A stretch of 64,000 nt of DNA from Rheum nobile (GCA_027886185.1 WOAB01000040.1:6324001-6388000), one strand, 5' to 3'. Shown: positions 10,405 to 21,675, numbered from the stretch's first letter. Notes: generated by a model not told the origin, from the sequence alone. Numbers and translations: made by a program.

Positions 10405-12642
10405 TACCTCCACTCTACATCAGTTTGCATATTGTTTGATTCAGGTGCCACTCATTCCTTTATTTCGGAGAAGTGTGTGAGTAAGTTAGGGTTAAAGTGC
10501 AACGAATCTTGCGAACCATTTGTGGTGAACCTTCCCAATGGTGAGCAATTAGTAGGGACCAAGCGACTGTCATAATTTCCGATTACCATTCAAGGTCGAA
10601 AGTTCGAGGCCGATTTGATCTGTATAGCCATGGCTTCATACGACATCATTCTCGAGATGGACTGGCTGACGCGTCACGGGGCGGTAATCGATTTCAGCTC
10701 AAGGACAGTGACAGTTTCATATGGGGGTCAGTTTATGTGTAGATTTAAGGGTCGTAATGACGCTGATAACGAGAAGTTGATAAATGCAATGTCCGCGTTT
10801 AAGCTACTTCGACAAGGTTGTGTCGGGTACCTGTATTATCTGGATAAACCCAAAAAGGATGAGACTTCAGTTCATGATGTTCCTGTCATATGTGAGTATC
10901 CTGATGTCTTCCCTGAAGAGATACTCAGTTTACCCCCAAACCTTGACATAGAGTTCACTATTGATCTAGAGCCTGGAACCTGGCCGATTTCTAAAGCACC
11001 TTATCGGATGGCTCCAACGGAGATGCAAGAATTGAAGAAAGAACTTGAGGAGCTACTCGATAAAGGATATATAAGGCCGAGTGCATCGCCTTTGGGCACT
11101 CTTGTCTTGTTTGTCAAGAAAAAGGATGGTTCGTTCAGACTTTGTATCGACTATCGAGAGCTGAACAAGGTCACCATCAAGAATAAGTATCATTTGCCAA
11201 GGATAGATGATCTTTTGGATCAACTGCAGGGAGCGAAAGTCTTTTCCAAGATCGATCTGAGGTCTGGTTACCATCAGCTCAGGATTCGTGAGGAATATAT
11301 TCTGAGGACTGCGTTCCGAACGAGATATGGACACTACGAGTTCGTAGTCATGCCATTTGGGCTTAAAAATGCTTTGGCAGTTTTCATGAATCTGATGCAC
11401 AAATGTTTCCATCAGTATATGGACAAGTTCATGGTGGTATTTATCGACGATATCCTGATCTATTCTCCGAACGAGGAAGTTCACGAGGAGCATCTTCGTA
11501 TCACATTGTCGGTCCTTATACAAAATAAGTTGTATGCTAAGTTGTCTAAGTGTGACTTCTGGATTAAGGAAGTGGCTTTCTTAGGCCACGTGATTAATGA
11601 GAATGGGGTTATGGTTGGTCCTCAGAAGATTGAGGCGATAGCTGACTGGAAGCGACCTCAGAACATGAAGGAGGTGCGTAGTTTCCTAGGACTTGTAGGG
11701 TATTATCGACGGTTCGTGGAGGAATTTTCAAAGATCGCTCTACCCATGACCGGATTGCTCCGCAAGGTTCATAAGAAGTTCATATGGGACGACAGGTGCG
11801 AGGCAAGTTTTCAGAAACTGAAAGAGTGCCTGACGTCAACACCAGTTTTAGCGCTACTAAAAGGATCTGAAGGTTATGTGGTCTATAGTGACGCTTCAAA
11901 ACATGGGTTAGGATGTGTACTAATGCAGAAAAGAAAAGTTATTGCATACGCATCTCGTCAATTGAAGACCTATGAAGCGAACTATCCAACGCATGATTTG
12001 GAGTTAGCGGCTGTGGTTTTCGCACTGAAGAGTCTCAATGGTGTTAGATGCCAGATCTTTACCGACCACAAGAGTCTCAAGTATGTGTTCACTCAGAAGG
12101 AGTTGAATATGAGGCAGCGCCGCTGGTTAGAGCTACTCAAGGATTACGATATCGAGTTATTGTATCATCCGGGCAAGGCTAACGTGGTAGCCGATGCTTT
12201 GAGCCGGAAGACGCCGCACGAGACCGTGGTAGCTCTGCTCACTGCTCAAACCGAACTACAACAAGGATTGTGCGAGATTGATGTCTTGTATGATCAGCGT
12301 CGAGGATGCCTGAGTATGTTGGAGATTCAGGCTACGCTACTCGATCAGATCAGGGAGAAGCAGGTTGATGATCTGATCTTAGTGAAGCTAAGTAGTAAAG
12401 TTGTGGATGGGAAAGCTCCGGGATTTGTGATTCAAGATGATGGATCACTTTGGTTTCAGGACCGGATCTGTGTCCCTGACATAGATGGCCTTAGTCAATT
12501 GGTAATGAAGAAGGCCCATTCGTCAGCTTATTCTGTACATCCAGGATCCAGTAAGATGTACAAGGACCTCAAAAATAAATTCTGGTGGCCCAACATGAAG
12601 TGGGATGTAGCAGAATTTGTGGCAAGATGCTTGACTTGTTAG
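10405..12642 (+). pseudogene. pol: Protease, reverse transcriptase, RNase H and integrase zinc finger of element I
   Basis: The aspartic protease active site CILFDSGATHSFI is at about 10430-10470, followed by a stop at 10573 (Glu to TAA). From 10615 the frame is open for 675 codons. RT has LCIDYRELNK (11143), the FSKIDLRSGYHQL block and intact FIDDIL (11442). RNase H has VVYSDASKHGLG and TDHKSLKYV, but an in-frame gap (FALKSLNGVR) where element II has an extra IWRYYLY segment. The integrase HHCC finger follows (HSSAYSVHPGS, CLTC) and ends at TAG 12640. RT residues look catalytic; the whole polyprotein is not translatable. Confidence 0.9.
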
Positions 12643-13158
12643 AAGGTCAAGATTAAGCACCGCAGACCAGGTGGTGAATTGCAACCTCTCCCAGTGCTAG
12701 AATGGAAATGGGAGGATATTACGATGGACTTCGTAACAGGATTGCCAAAGACTCAGAGTCAGAAGGATGCCATATGGGTGATCATTGACGGGCTCATGAA
12801 GAGTGCTCATTTCGTGGCCATCAAGTCAACTTGGGGAACCCAGAGGCTATCAGAAGTTTTCCTACACGAGATTGTCCGATTCCATGGTACGCCAAAAATC
12901 ATTGTATCGGATCGTGATGACTGATTTATGTCGAGGTTCTGGAAGGAACTCCACAAGGCCATGGGAACTGAGTTGAGGTTCAGTACTGCGTTTCATCCTC
13001 AGACGGATGGGCAGTCTGAAAGGACCATTCAGACACTAGAGGATGTGCTGAGAGCTTATGTGCTGGATCGTCCGACCAGTTGGGAGAACAGCTTAAGCCT
13101 GATTGAATTCACATACAACAATATATGGCATTCTACCATCAAGATGGCTCCATTCTAG
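12643..13158 (+). pseudogene. pol: Integrase catalytic core of element I
   Basis: Continuation of pol after the TAG at 12640. WEDITMDFVTGLPKT gives the first catalytic Asp and IIVSDRDD the second. The Glu lies in TDGQSERTIQTLEDVLRAY. Stops interrupt at 12922 (TGA) and 13156 (TAG), where element II has Gly/Arg and Glu codons. The core is recognisable but split into three open blocks. Confidence 0.88.
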
Positions 13159-13161
13159 GCT

Positions 13162-13776
13162 TTGTACGATCGAAAGTGCAGGTCTCCGATTTGTTGGGAT
13201 GAAAATGCTGACAAGATTCTGCTCGGACTAGAGTTAGTCGAAAGGACTGCCTCGGATATTGCCTTGATCAGACAAAGAGTGCTTACAGCTCAGAGTCGAC
13301 AGAAGTCTTACGCTGCCTTGAAGCTCGGGAATGTCAAGTTTGAGGTTGGTGACAAGGTATTTGTCAGAGTGTCGCTATCCAAGGGCGTGTTTAGGTTCGG
13401 CAAGCGTGGGAAGCTCAACCCTCGCTATTTGGGACCATTTGAGATCCTTGACAGAGTCAGATCTCTAGCATATCGTTTAGCACTGTCGCTGTCTGCGCAT
13501 CCGGTGCATAACGTGTTTCATGTGTCCCTGCTGAGGAAGTATGTGTCAGATGAGTCTCATGTGCTGAGTTATGATGACATCGAGATTCAGCCAAATGGTA
13601 CATACGAGGAGAGACCTCTGCGTATTCTTGAACGCCACGAGAAGCACCTGAGGAACAAGGTGGTACCGTTAGTAAGAATCCTCTGGTCCAAGTCAGGATC
13701 TGAGGAGGTGACTTGGGAAACTTGGGAGACTGAGTTTGATATGCTAAGTCGTTTTCCCGAGCTGTTTTCGGCCTAG
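13162..13776 (+). pseudogene. pol: Integrase C-terminus and chromodomain of element I
   Basis: About 204 codons. The GPF/SH3-like module VGDKVFVRVS...RYLGPFEILDRV lies at about residues 60-100. The chromodomain is at the C-terminus: RKYVSDESHVL, RILERHEKHLRNKVVPL, VRILWSKSG and EEVTWETW. Chromodomains steer integration to particular histone marks. The DDIEIQPNGTYEERP linker is typical of Tekay/Del from family knowledge. The frame ends at TAG 13774, 36 nt before the end of the polypurine tract. Confidence 0.88.
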
Positions 13777-13799
13777 TTTCGGGGTCGAAACTTTTTTTT

Positions 13800-13810
13800 A
13801 AGGGGGAGGT
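13800..13810 (+). other. Polypurine tract of element I
   Basis: AAGGGGGAGGT immediately upstream of the 3' LTR (two bases before TGTAAT), as expected for the plus-strand DNA primer. Confidence 0.8.
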
Positions 13811-13812
13811 AT

Positions 13813-16114
13813 TGTAATAACCCCCTAAAAGTCTCAACTTTCATTTTGTAAGCAAGACGTGTTAGGCATATGTTCTGTAACCCTGTAAGAACCATATGAA
13901 TGTATGGATACACATTTAAATGAAATATATGGGTTTAATTATTGGAGAATGGCTAAAAATCAGAATTGAACAAAGACCCGCGATCAAGGTCCGAGAACCG
14001 CTAGCGCGGCATTGCCCGCGGCCGCGGTTATGAAACCGCGGGAGAGTTTCGCCCAAGGGCCAAACCGCGATCGCGGTTATGAAACCGCGGTCACGGCACT
14101 GTTGCATCGTCTTCTTCCTCGTCTTTACTGAGACACCGACGATCCGTGCTCCATCGTTTCTTCTCCGAGCGGCCGGTGTGGGGAGGGGAATCGGTTAGAC
14201 TCCTCGGCATTTAGTGTGTGAGCTCCATTCTGAGCCTATAAATAGGGCTCAGATAATCGCGATCGTCGGCGTCTTTACTGAGACGCCGACGATTTCTTTC
14301 TCTCGTCGTTGTGGTGGTTGTCGTCGGAGTTGTTGTCGCCGGAGACCGAAGTCGTCACCGTTGTAAAGTCCCTAGAGAGGTGGTAGCGCACAATTGTTCA
14401 GAAGAAAGGGTTCGAAGCCTTGTCATCGTCGGTATGGCTCCAAAGTTGGATTTAGGCTCGCGTCGGGATGGAAGCCCGCGACCGCGGCTCCATCCACCGC
14501 GACCACGGCTGGGCAGAGGCGCGCGATCGCAGCCCCTTCTGCCGTGGCCGCGGTTTTGCCCAGTGAACCGCGATCGCGGCTATGATAACCGCGATCGCGG
14601 AACTACCCTTTTCCCTTCGTTTTGTTTCGTCTTTTCGTACCATAACTAATTAGGGTTTCTTGTCTTAAACTCGCCTCGTATGCATCGTCGGGTTGGATTG
14701 TGCTCGTATCCATGGCCGATTGTACGGATTGGGATCCGACCCTACGGAATGGCGATAAATTCCAACGGGAATTTTAGTAGACAGCCGTGCACAAGTCCAA
14801 GTTCCCGGATCTCAAAACCCGGTCTCTCGTTCGTTTAAGCTAAGGCAAGTCGCGGTTCGCTCTTTCTCATTATTCCATATTTCCCTTGATTATCAATTAT
14901 TTAATGGTTTAATTAAGTTGGAATAAAGTTGTTGTTTTGTGTTTGGGAACAGATTTGATAAAATGATGTGTTAAAATATGGATTTATAATAGGTTGTATA
15001 TATTGTTAGAAACAACACTATTATATAGTTCTATATGATATTACCGTAATGGATTTTGGTGTGGATTTATGTGTGAACTTATGTGTAGTTAGCACGAGTA
15101 TTCGTAGGAACACTATGTACCTTACGAGGTCTAGTCGTTTCTTTATAACTGGTATTAGGAGGATTTTGCCCTAGTACTTTTGGTCATGACCGTACCCTTA
15201 TTCAAGTGGTAGGTGCAGTTAGCTAGTGCCAACATTCGGGATTCATTCCCAGAAATATCTCTCGTATCGAGATAATGTGAATTAAAAGCTTTAACGTGAA
15301 TGTACGTTTTGGAAGTAAATAAGATAAGTGCTTTTACGCACATAATTAATATACCCTCGGGCAAGGAGTACAACGTGGAAACTGCCCGGACTCTTATTAG
15401 AGTAAGTCTTCTTTCCAATTTGGATTCGCATTGCGCGGTGAGGTTGGTCGTGGACCCAAATAATCAAGGTTGTGTTTTAAACTTGTGTGAAAACTTAACG
15501 TTCCCAAACAATTTCATATGTTCCCTATAAGACTCAATTCCTTTGGAGTCTTCTATTCAATCATTCCTTTTCTGGTATGTCCGTAGAAGTATTGGAGTTC
15601 ACATCGTGTATCGGCTATTATTCGAGAAGCGATGGTTGTAATTTAATACGACTACTTAGAACCTTTTATTTGTACCCTTGCGTAGTCTTTCATTAGACTG
15701 ACCAACCGTTATTTTTCCTTTGCATGGTTGGCTGGTGTCATCCGTCTCATACGGCACATCAGGTAAATTTCCTCAGTTGTGAAGGCCAGAAATCCGACGT
15801 TGAAGATAGTTGATATTTTAAGTGTTTCCTAAGGTTGAAGATCCTGGCATAAGATCGCACGGTTCAAAACCCCTTTGTGACATTTTATTTATTTAAAAGA
15901 CTTCCGCTGTAATAAACGCTTTATGTATTGGTTTTGCTATCATTTGTAACTTACAACGTCGGTATGAACATTATTTGGTCAACTATCATATTATTTACCA
16001 AAGTTTGCAGTATTATATCATTTGTTATAAGAACGGTAAGCCTTGGGTGACCCCAGATATATATTCTAGGGTCACTGGCGGTAATATTTTCAAAGGTATT
16101 TTAGGGGTGTTACA
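13813..16114 (+). repeat. 3' LTR of element I
   Basis: 2,302 bp, the partner of 5048-7349, followed by the TCAAC target duplication. TATAAATAG is at 14237-14245. Around the expected start site this LTR differs from the 5' copy by a perfect 12-bp-stem hairpin (14262-14293). The splice donor seen at 6075 is lost here (taagctaagg). Confidence 0.93.
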
Positions 16115-16269
16115 TCAACACCCACATCTAATAAAAATGATTTATGCATTTTTCTGGTTTGTCGTTTTCTTGATAATAATCCTTTGAATTTCACCTTTTC
16201 CGTTAAAAGACTTGCTTATAAATTATAAGGCCGATAAACCACGCAGACGATTTTTTTTAGCCGCGCACT

Positions 16270-16650
16270 TCCTCCTGGGCGGGTCTACATGCTGCCCAGA
16301 ATACCCTTCCAAAAACCCGGTTTGCACATGGGCGGCACCTAATGCCGCCCATTCAAACCGGTTTTTTATGAACCCGAATTGTACCTGGGCGGCACATATT
16401 GCCGCTCAAATTTTTAGGTTTTTGTAGAACCCGGTTTTGTAATTTAATTTATTTATTTTAAAATTAAAAATATGGTTTTCTGAAAACCGGGTTAAAAATC
16501 GGCGGCACGATAAGCCGCCAAGTGTAAACCCAAAATTGTGGGCGGCACAGCTTCCCGCCAAAGGGCGAATTTGAATTTGAAATTGAAACGTGGGCGGCAC
16601 AACTTGCCGCCCAGGGTCGTCTTCTCGGCGTTATTAAAAGCCGCCCAGGG
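16270..16650. repeat. GC-rich palindrome array, left end of MULE-like element
   Basis: At least five short palindromes of the form gggcggcac..gtgccgccc with variable centres (for example ggcggcacctaatgccgccc near 16331), spaced by AT-rich DNA carrying aaaccgggtt words. The same modules recur at 21495-21675 and 23515-23895. Each array lies directly upstream of an ORF start, so they may be transposase-binding or promoter elements. Confidence 0.65.
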
Positions 16651-16691
16651 TCGTCTTCTCCGATCGCGATTTCCAGAGTTCGAGAGCGAAA

Positions 16692-17276
16692 ATGGATCCC
16701 GATGGCGAATTTTCGGTTGACGACATATGGGAGTTCTTGGCGGAGGAAGAACGGACGGAAAATCAGATGGCTGCGGTAGGAGTTCTTGGCGGAGATGGCG
16801 GCGATGTACCAGAATCGACGGCCGATTCAACGTTGGCGGCGGCAGCATCGGCGGCCAATCTCTGTTTGACGGGGGGCAGCAGCGACGAGGCGTTGGAGGA
16901 GGCGAGGCTGGGGGAGAGGGGTGGCGACGCGGCGGAGGAGGCGGCTGAAGCAAGGGACGCGGTGGAGGAAGCGAGGCTGGCGGAGGAAGGAGGCGAAGCG
17001 GGGGCCGAGGAGAGAGGCGAGGCTGGGCTGCACAGCGTGCCGCCCACTATGGAGGAATCTGGGCCGCTCGTGGTGCCGCCCATAACCGATGTCGAGGAGG
17101 GCGATATTGGGGGGTTTTTGGGCGAGGAGGGCGATATTGCGGCGGCGAATGCCTTTGACGTCGCGTGCGCGGTTGCTCATCAAGCTATGTCAGACTTGGG
17201 TGAAATTCTCGTTCGCCAAAAGCGCAAATATGAACGGAGGCCAACTGAAAAGGTATGGTATTTTTTAAATTTGTAA
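16692..17276 (+). CDS. Acidic Ala/Glu-rich ORF of unknown function
   Basis: 194 codons starting MDPDGEFSVDDIW right after the left palindrome array. The middle is a low-complexity run of EEARLGERGG and EEARLAEEGG-type repeats; the C-terminus (about residues 160-188) is a mixed AHQAMSDLGEILVRQKRKYERR helix-like block. A donor-like AAAAG|GTATGG at about 17251 suggests that the coding part is an exon ending there, with 17255-17700 as intron. It could be the first exon of the PMD gene that follows, or a separate element protein. No family recognised. Coding DNA is much more GC-rich than the following 450 bp. Confidence 0.4.
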   Translation: MDPDGEFSVDDIWEFLAEEERTENQMAAVGVLGGDGGDVPESTADSTLAAAASAANLCLTGGSSDEALEEARLGERGGDAAEEAAEARDAVEEARLAEEGGEAGAEERGEAGLHSVPPTMEESGPLVVPPITDVEEGDIGGFLGEEGDIAAANAFDVACAVAHQAMSDLGEILVRQKRKYERRPTEKVWYFLNL

Positions 17277-17354
17277 TCGTTAAATCTAATTTATTTAATT
17301 AAATTGTTACTGCACTTGTAGATTTATATATACTTGGATTTTAGATTATTAAAT

Positions 17355-17655
17355 CATTATCTGATAAAAAATAGTATAGGTAATAGACTCAATTATAGTG
17401 TTAAATAATATTAAATATATCATTGTAATGAAAATTTAATATATTATTTTGTTTGTAAGAAAATAATATTTGGACATATGTAAATAGGTTATAGTGGGTA
17501 AAATGAATATAGTTATATTTGTAAATTTGGTTTTTATTGTATTTAATCATTATAAAAAATAGTATAGGTAAATCGCGATAATTATACTGTAATATTAAAT
17601 ATGTCATTGTTATGAAAATTTTAATATATTGATTTTGTTTGTAAGAAAACAATTT
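17355..17655. repeat. Direct repeat inside the probable intron
   Basis: Two copies of about 105 bp (17355-17460 and 17545-17650) share aaaaatagtataggtaa, aatattaaatat and attttgtttgtaagaaaa words. The DNA is very AT-rich and non-coding. Confidence 0.6.
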
Positions 17656-17698
17656 TCTATATTTTTTATGCGAAAATAGGAAGTTTTGGGTAAGATCG

Positions 17699-20132
17699 CA
17701 CGGTCCGATCGAGATAGTCGCCCTACTACTGCATCTGCTCGCAAGAGGAGGGTTGGCGGTGTATTGTAGGGCCATAGTGAGGCCGATAGTGAGGGCGCTA
17801 GTGAGGACGATGTTGGTCCCGTCCGCTCAGTTGAGGACGTGATTATGGAGGACCCACCTCAGCAGTCACATCAGGAGGACCCACATCTTGATGACTCACC
17901 TCAGCAGCGGCTATCTCTGGAGGAGTCACATGAGCAGCATGTCCCATCTCCGTGTGAGGCATCTCAGCAGGCCCCGTCTCAGCCTGAGCCAGCCACACAG
18001 GAGACTCAGTATGGCCCATGTCCATCTCAGCATACCCCATCTCCACATCATGAGCCATCTCAGCATGCCCCGTCTCAGTCTGAGCCAGCCATACAGGCCC
18101 CATCTCCGCATGAGCCAGCTGAGCAGCTTGTATCTTTGTTGAGGAACTTTGATACGCACATTGCAGAGCTGATATGGACGAAGGCGTCGTTGGACCCACC
18201 CGAGGACGTTGTTAGGAGTTTGAGGGTTCAGACACGCCCTATGCAGTTTGCATTTTGGAGGGATCGTATTCCTAGAGGGGTCCCTGTGGAGGGTTCCTAG
18301 TTTTGGATTGCGCAGCAGACGGGGTTGACAAGTTTACTTGATTTGCAGTTCGGCAATGTTGATCACAACCTCATTTCAGCATTCGTTGAGAGATGGCATC
18401 CAGAGACGAACACCTTTCACTTTCCTTGGGGCGAGATAGCTCCTACTCTACATGACGTGCTGATGATTTTAGGGCTGCCGATCGAGGGATTTGAGGTGAC
18501 GTCACCATGGACCGGTCATGATAGGGAGATGGCGGAGTGTGAGGCTTTGTTCGGCTATTTGTTTGGGATAGATTCGGACTACAGCTATGATGAGGATGAT
18601 GTTGACATGGTCCGCGACCTTAGGAAGGGTTGGGTCAAGTAATTCCAGCTTGGGAGGCATGTGATGTGGATGATTGAGGAGGGTGCCTACCCAGAGGATA
18701 TAGCAGCCGGTTTCTTATGGCACGCCATGTCGGCTAGCATCTTCGTTGACAAGTCAACGAACGAGCTGAAGACCACACTGCTACATCTTTTTGTGGACTG
18801 GGAGCGTGTTGTTCATACTGCTTGGGGTACCGGGGTTCTGGCTCTCCTTTATAGGAACCTCGGAGAGGGTTCTCGGCGCAGAGCTGCACAGTTTGCCGGC
18901 TGCGCATGTCTTTTGGAGGTAGTCCTTTAATATAGTTAAATTATAATTTAGATTATTAATATACATTATTGAATTGTTTATAACTAATGGTTTTCTTTCT
19001 CTGTACGCAGGTTTGGATTTGGACGTACTTTGTATACTTTCCGGGCAACCCTAACCTCAAGGAAGGTGCGGACGACGACCTCCGACGCGCTGGACGATAC
19101 TGCATTGGCCGGACACCTCTCTGGTCCTCCCGTGACCAGTCACACTATAGACGAATTCTGGACGAGTATAGGCCAGAGGATGTACGTATTGTTTTTCAAT
19201 TTTAATTTATAGTAAGATAGCTTAATGAATTAATTTATGGTCCATCGTGTTTTGTTAATTGCAGATACGGTGGATGCCGTACGAGGGTCTTGATTTTCGA
19301 GGTCGTCACAGGTCCTCCACTTATCGAGGGATTATTCGTTTTCTCGGTGTAGAGGAGCCATACATGCCAGATCGGCTTACACGCCAGTTCGGTTATCGAC
19401 AGAGCAGGCCGATGGATATCATTGAGCCTCTGGTTACAGTTCGTCCTCCTGATTTCAAGGGGACGAGGCGATACCAGTTGCACTTTGACCCGCGTTGGCA
19501 CAGGTGGGACCAGCGTGAGCATCATCTTTGCCCCCACATCTTGGCGAGTCCTCCTGCGACGATGGCTTGGGATGTCCACGACGCGTACCTGGACTGGTAT
19601 CTACAGGTGTCGCATCCTTACGTGAGTCCGCATGCGCCAGTCCAGCCTCGTATCAGTAGAGGACCACCTCCGGCTATCAACTTGCAAAGGGTATGTTTTT
19701 TTCCCATTTTATTCTTTTAAATTATTTTATGAAAGTCTATGTTTTTAAAATGTTTGTTTTCATTTGCAGCGTCATGCGATGAGCCAGGCCTATCTTCAGG
19801 AGCTTATGTCTGGAGGAGGTTGTTTAGGGTGTAGGGAGCACTTTCAGCATTTGCATGACATCCTTTTCAGTGACGTCATTCCTATAGCTCCACCACTTGT
19901 ACGGGCTTCACAGATGCCTTCCCATGTATATAGTGCAGACGCTACTATATTTGAGAGAGCCGAATCATCTAGGATGGCAGAAGAGCGTGCAGCAGCTCAG
20001 CAGGCATCGTCTCAGCCGACCTCTTATGTTCCTCCAGTATGGGCACCGGGCGTGGGTTCGGGTGTGTCCTTAGCTAGTGCTTCCACTCCACATCTAGATG
20101 ACTCATCTGATAGTGAGACGGAGAGTTCGTAG
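17699..20132 (+). pseudogene. Plant mobile domain (PMD) protein, four exons, broken
   Basis: Exons inferred at 17699-18918, 19011-19181, 19265-19690 and 19770-20132, with GT/AG junctions that keep the frame (LLE|VWIWTYF; PED|IRWMPYEGL; LQR|RHAM). The N-terminus is basic then His/Gln/Pro/Ser-rich repeats. The PMD follows: AFVERWHPETNTFHFPWGEI, TLHDVLMILGLPIEG, then the conserved AWGTGVLALLYRNL and FAGCACLLEVWIW blocks. PMDs occur in MAIN/MAIL host proteins and in transposons. Stops at 18298 (TAG) and 18640 (TAA), plus an early TAG near 17767, kill this copy. The location between MULE-like ends says transposon-borne PMD rather than host gene. Confidence 0.75.
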
Positions 20133-20324
20133 TATGACTTTTGTGTTTGTACGTTTTTGGGGATTGAAATTCCAGTAAATTAAGTATGACTTTTGGCTTT
20201 ATTGGTTTCATATTTAGATATTTGTTCCGTCGTTTCTAATTTGTTCCGTCGTTTCTAGTTTTAGTTCTTTGCTTATTGGTTTGTTGGATTTTCGTGCGTT
20301 ATTTCTAAAAAACACATGTATATT

Positions 20325-20456
20325 CTTAAATTACATACACATACTAAAAACATGTACAAATTCTAAAAACACATATACATTCACCGATGGCTTAAATTAC
20401 ATACACATACTAAAAACACGTACAAATTCTAAAAACACATATACATTCACTGATGG
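20325..20456. repeat. Two 66-bp tandem repeats
   Basis: Units at 20325-20390 and 20391-20456, each beginning cttaaattacatacacatac and ending cattcac(c/t)gatgg, differ at a few bases only. They lie 3' of the PMD gene and have no coding sense. Confidence 0.85.
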
Positions 20457-20530
20457 CTTACACACTTAAAAAAAATACATACACACTGGAACAAATGACA
20501 TACACAACTCTTGCACTATACATATACATT

Positions 20531-20742
20531 CACTCAAGAGCCCAGGATGAACCTCCTAGGACCACGGCGTTCATGCTGATATGCTCCTTCTCCTAGCTGC
20601 ATCACAGAAAAACTTAAAATCCTACAAATACTGAAATATGGAGATCCCATGTTTTTTTGTGTTACAGCCAGGAAAAAAGAGCAGATCAACATGTACGCCA
20701 TGGCCCAAGGAGGTTCGTCCTAGGACTCTTGACTTGGTCAAG
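20531..20742. repeat. Hairpin unit, first copy
   Basis: Arms about 20540-20610 and 20665-20735 pair imperfectly (gctgcatcacagaaaaac against its mirror near 20655-20675; cttcatgctgat-type words against atcaacatgtac). It is a diverged copy of the hairpin at the centre of the larger palindrome 20743-21247 and sits beside it. Confidence 0.7.
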
Positions 20743-21247
20743 AGGAACACAAACAACCGCCTTTTCCACCTTCACTAGTGAGCTTAAACCGAACTGTCTT
20801 GTATTCATTGTAGACTCACGTCATGTTGTGGTCATTTTCAACAGTGCGTTAAAATGGATGCGATTGCCTTGTGGACATTATCCTCTTGACCGAGTCAAGA
20901 GTCCTAGGACGAACCTCCTTGGGCCATGTCGTTCATGCTGATCTGCTCTTTTTTTCTTGCTGCATCACAGAAAAACTTGAAATCCTACAAATACCGAAAT
21001 TTGAAGATCCCATGTTTTTCTGTGCTGCAGCGAGGAAAAAAGAGCAGCTCAGCATGCACGACATGGCCGAAGGAGGTTCGTCCTAGGACTCTTGACTCGG
21101 TCAAGAGGATAATGACCACAAGGCAATCGCATCCATCTTAACGCACTGTTAGAAATGACCACAACATGACGTGAGTCTACAATGAATACAAGACAGTTCG
21201 GTTTAAGCTCACTAGTGAAGGTGGAAAAGGCGGTTGACTGTGTTCCT
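20743..21247 (-). ncRNA. 505-bp near-perfect palindrome, putative hairpin RNA locus
   Basis: Arms 20743-20975 and 21014-21247 are almost exact reverse complements. Both contain ccgccttttccaccttcact, tgtagactcacgtcatgttg and gaccgagtcaagagtcctag, or their mirror. They are separated by a 38-bp loop (20976-21013). I count only about ten mismatches by eye. A transcript from either strand would fold into a 230-bp stem, the kind of substrate that DICER-LIKE enzymes cut into 21-24-nt RNAs. A minus-strand TATA box (21485-21494) and a leader ending in a gtaag donor (about 21401) point into it. The strand and RNA product are inferred; no ORF of note is present. Confidence 0.55.
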
Positions 21248-21484
21248 CCGGGACTGAAGTTCTGAAAATGCTAGACGACGAAACCCACGATATTGAATTC
21301 TTGTATCTGAAATAAAATATTATTTAATTAGATTCCAACGAATACTACAACCTAATAGCGTAAATAATCAATAAAATACATATATTTATTTTTCTTACCG
21401 CGATCAAACACATCCCTTCCTCTTGGATGTGAAAGCTTGCCTCTTTGGGTGAGACAAGCTTGGTAGAAAGGGGACCCCGTATGG

Positions 21485-21494
21485 CCTATTTATA
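21485..21494 (-). promoter_or_regulatory. Minus-strand TATA box facing the hairpin
   Basis: On the minus strand the sequence reads cctataaatagg, followed about 30 nt on by leader-like DNA and a donor-like gcg|gtaagaaaa near 21401. Transcription would run left into 21247-20531. Confidence 0.45.
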
Positions 21495-21675
21495 GGCATC
21501 TTGGGCGGCACACTGTGCAGCCCATGGGCTGCACACTGTGCCGCCCATGGGCTGTACAGCGGAGTTGTGGTGATGAAATGATATGGGCGGCACTGTGTGC
21601 CGCCCAAGATGCCTATGGGCGGCACTGTGTGCCGCCCAGTACCCTCATGGGCTGCTCTGTGGGCCGCCCACAACG
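21495..21675. repeat. Internal GC-rich palindrome array
   Basis: Four gggcggcac..gtgccgccc modules (for example gggcggcactgtgtgccgcc near 21577 and 21616) lie between a leftward and a rightward TATA box. It is the same module family as the element's two ends, placed as a shared core of a divergent promoter. Confidence 0.65.

Larger units (their letters stand above)
5048..16114 (+). mobile_element. Ty3/gypsy chromovirus, Tekay/Del-like (element I)
   Basis: An 11.07-kb LTR retrotransposon with all landmarks in place: 2,302-bp LTRs starting TGTAATAACC and ending TGTTACA, a Met-tRNA primer site, a polypurine tract, gag, pol ending in a group-II chromodomain, and a perfect 5-bp target duplication TCAAC at 5043-5047 and 16115-16119. 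The domain order PR-RT-RNaseH-IN-chromodomain defines a chromovirus; the wording of the chromodomain (VVPLVRILW, EEVTWE) points to the Tekay/Del clade from general knowledge. It has several in-frame stops and a MITE insertion, so it is dead. It carries an extra ORF upstream of gag. Confidence 0.95.

Noticed and set aside
11053..11523. 156-aa minus-strand frame opposite pol, and its counterpart at 53983-54336
   Set aside because: Shadow of the conserved RT coding strand; no independent evidence.
14311..14649. Arg/Ala/Pro-rich frames in the GC-palindrome parts of the LTRs (14311-14649, 16 kb and 57 kb regions)
   Set aside because: They follow palindromic repeat DNA, are not conserved in frame between LTR pairs and lack sensible starts.
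16492..17183. Minus-strand Pro-rich frames opposite the acidic ORF (16492-17183)
   Set aside because: GC-rich low-complexity DNA leaves several frames open; the plus-strand frame has the better start and a splice-like end.
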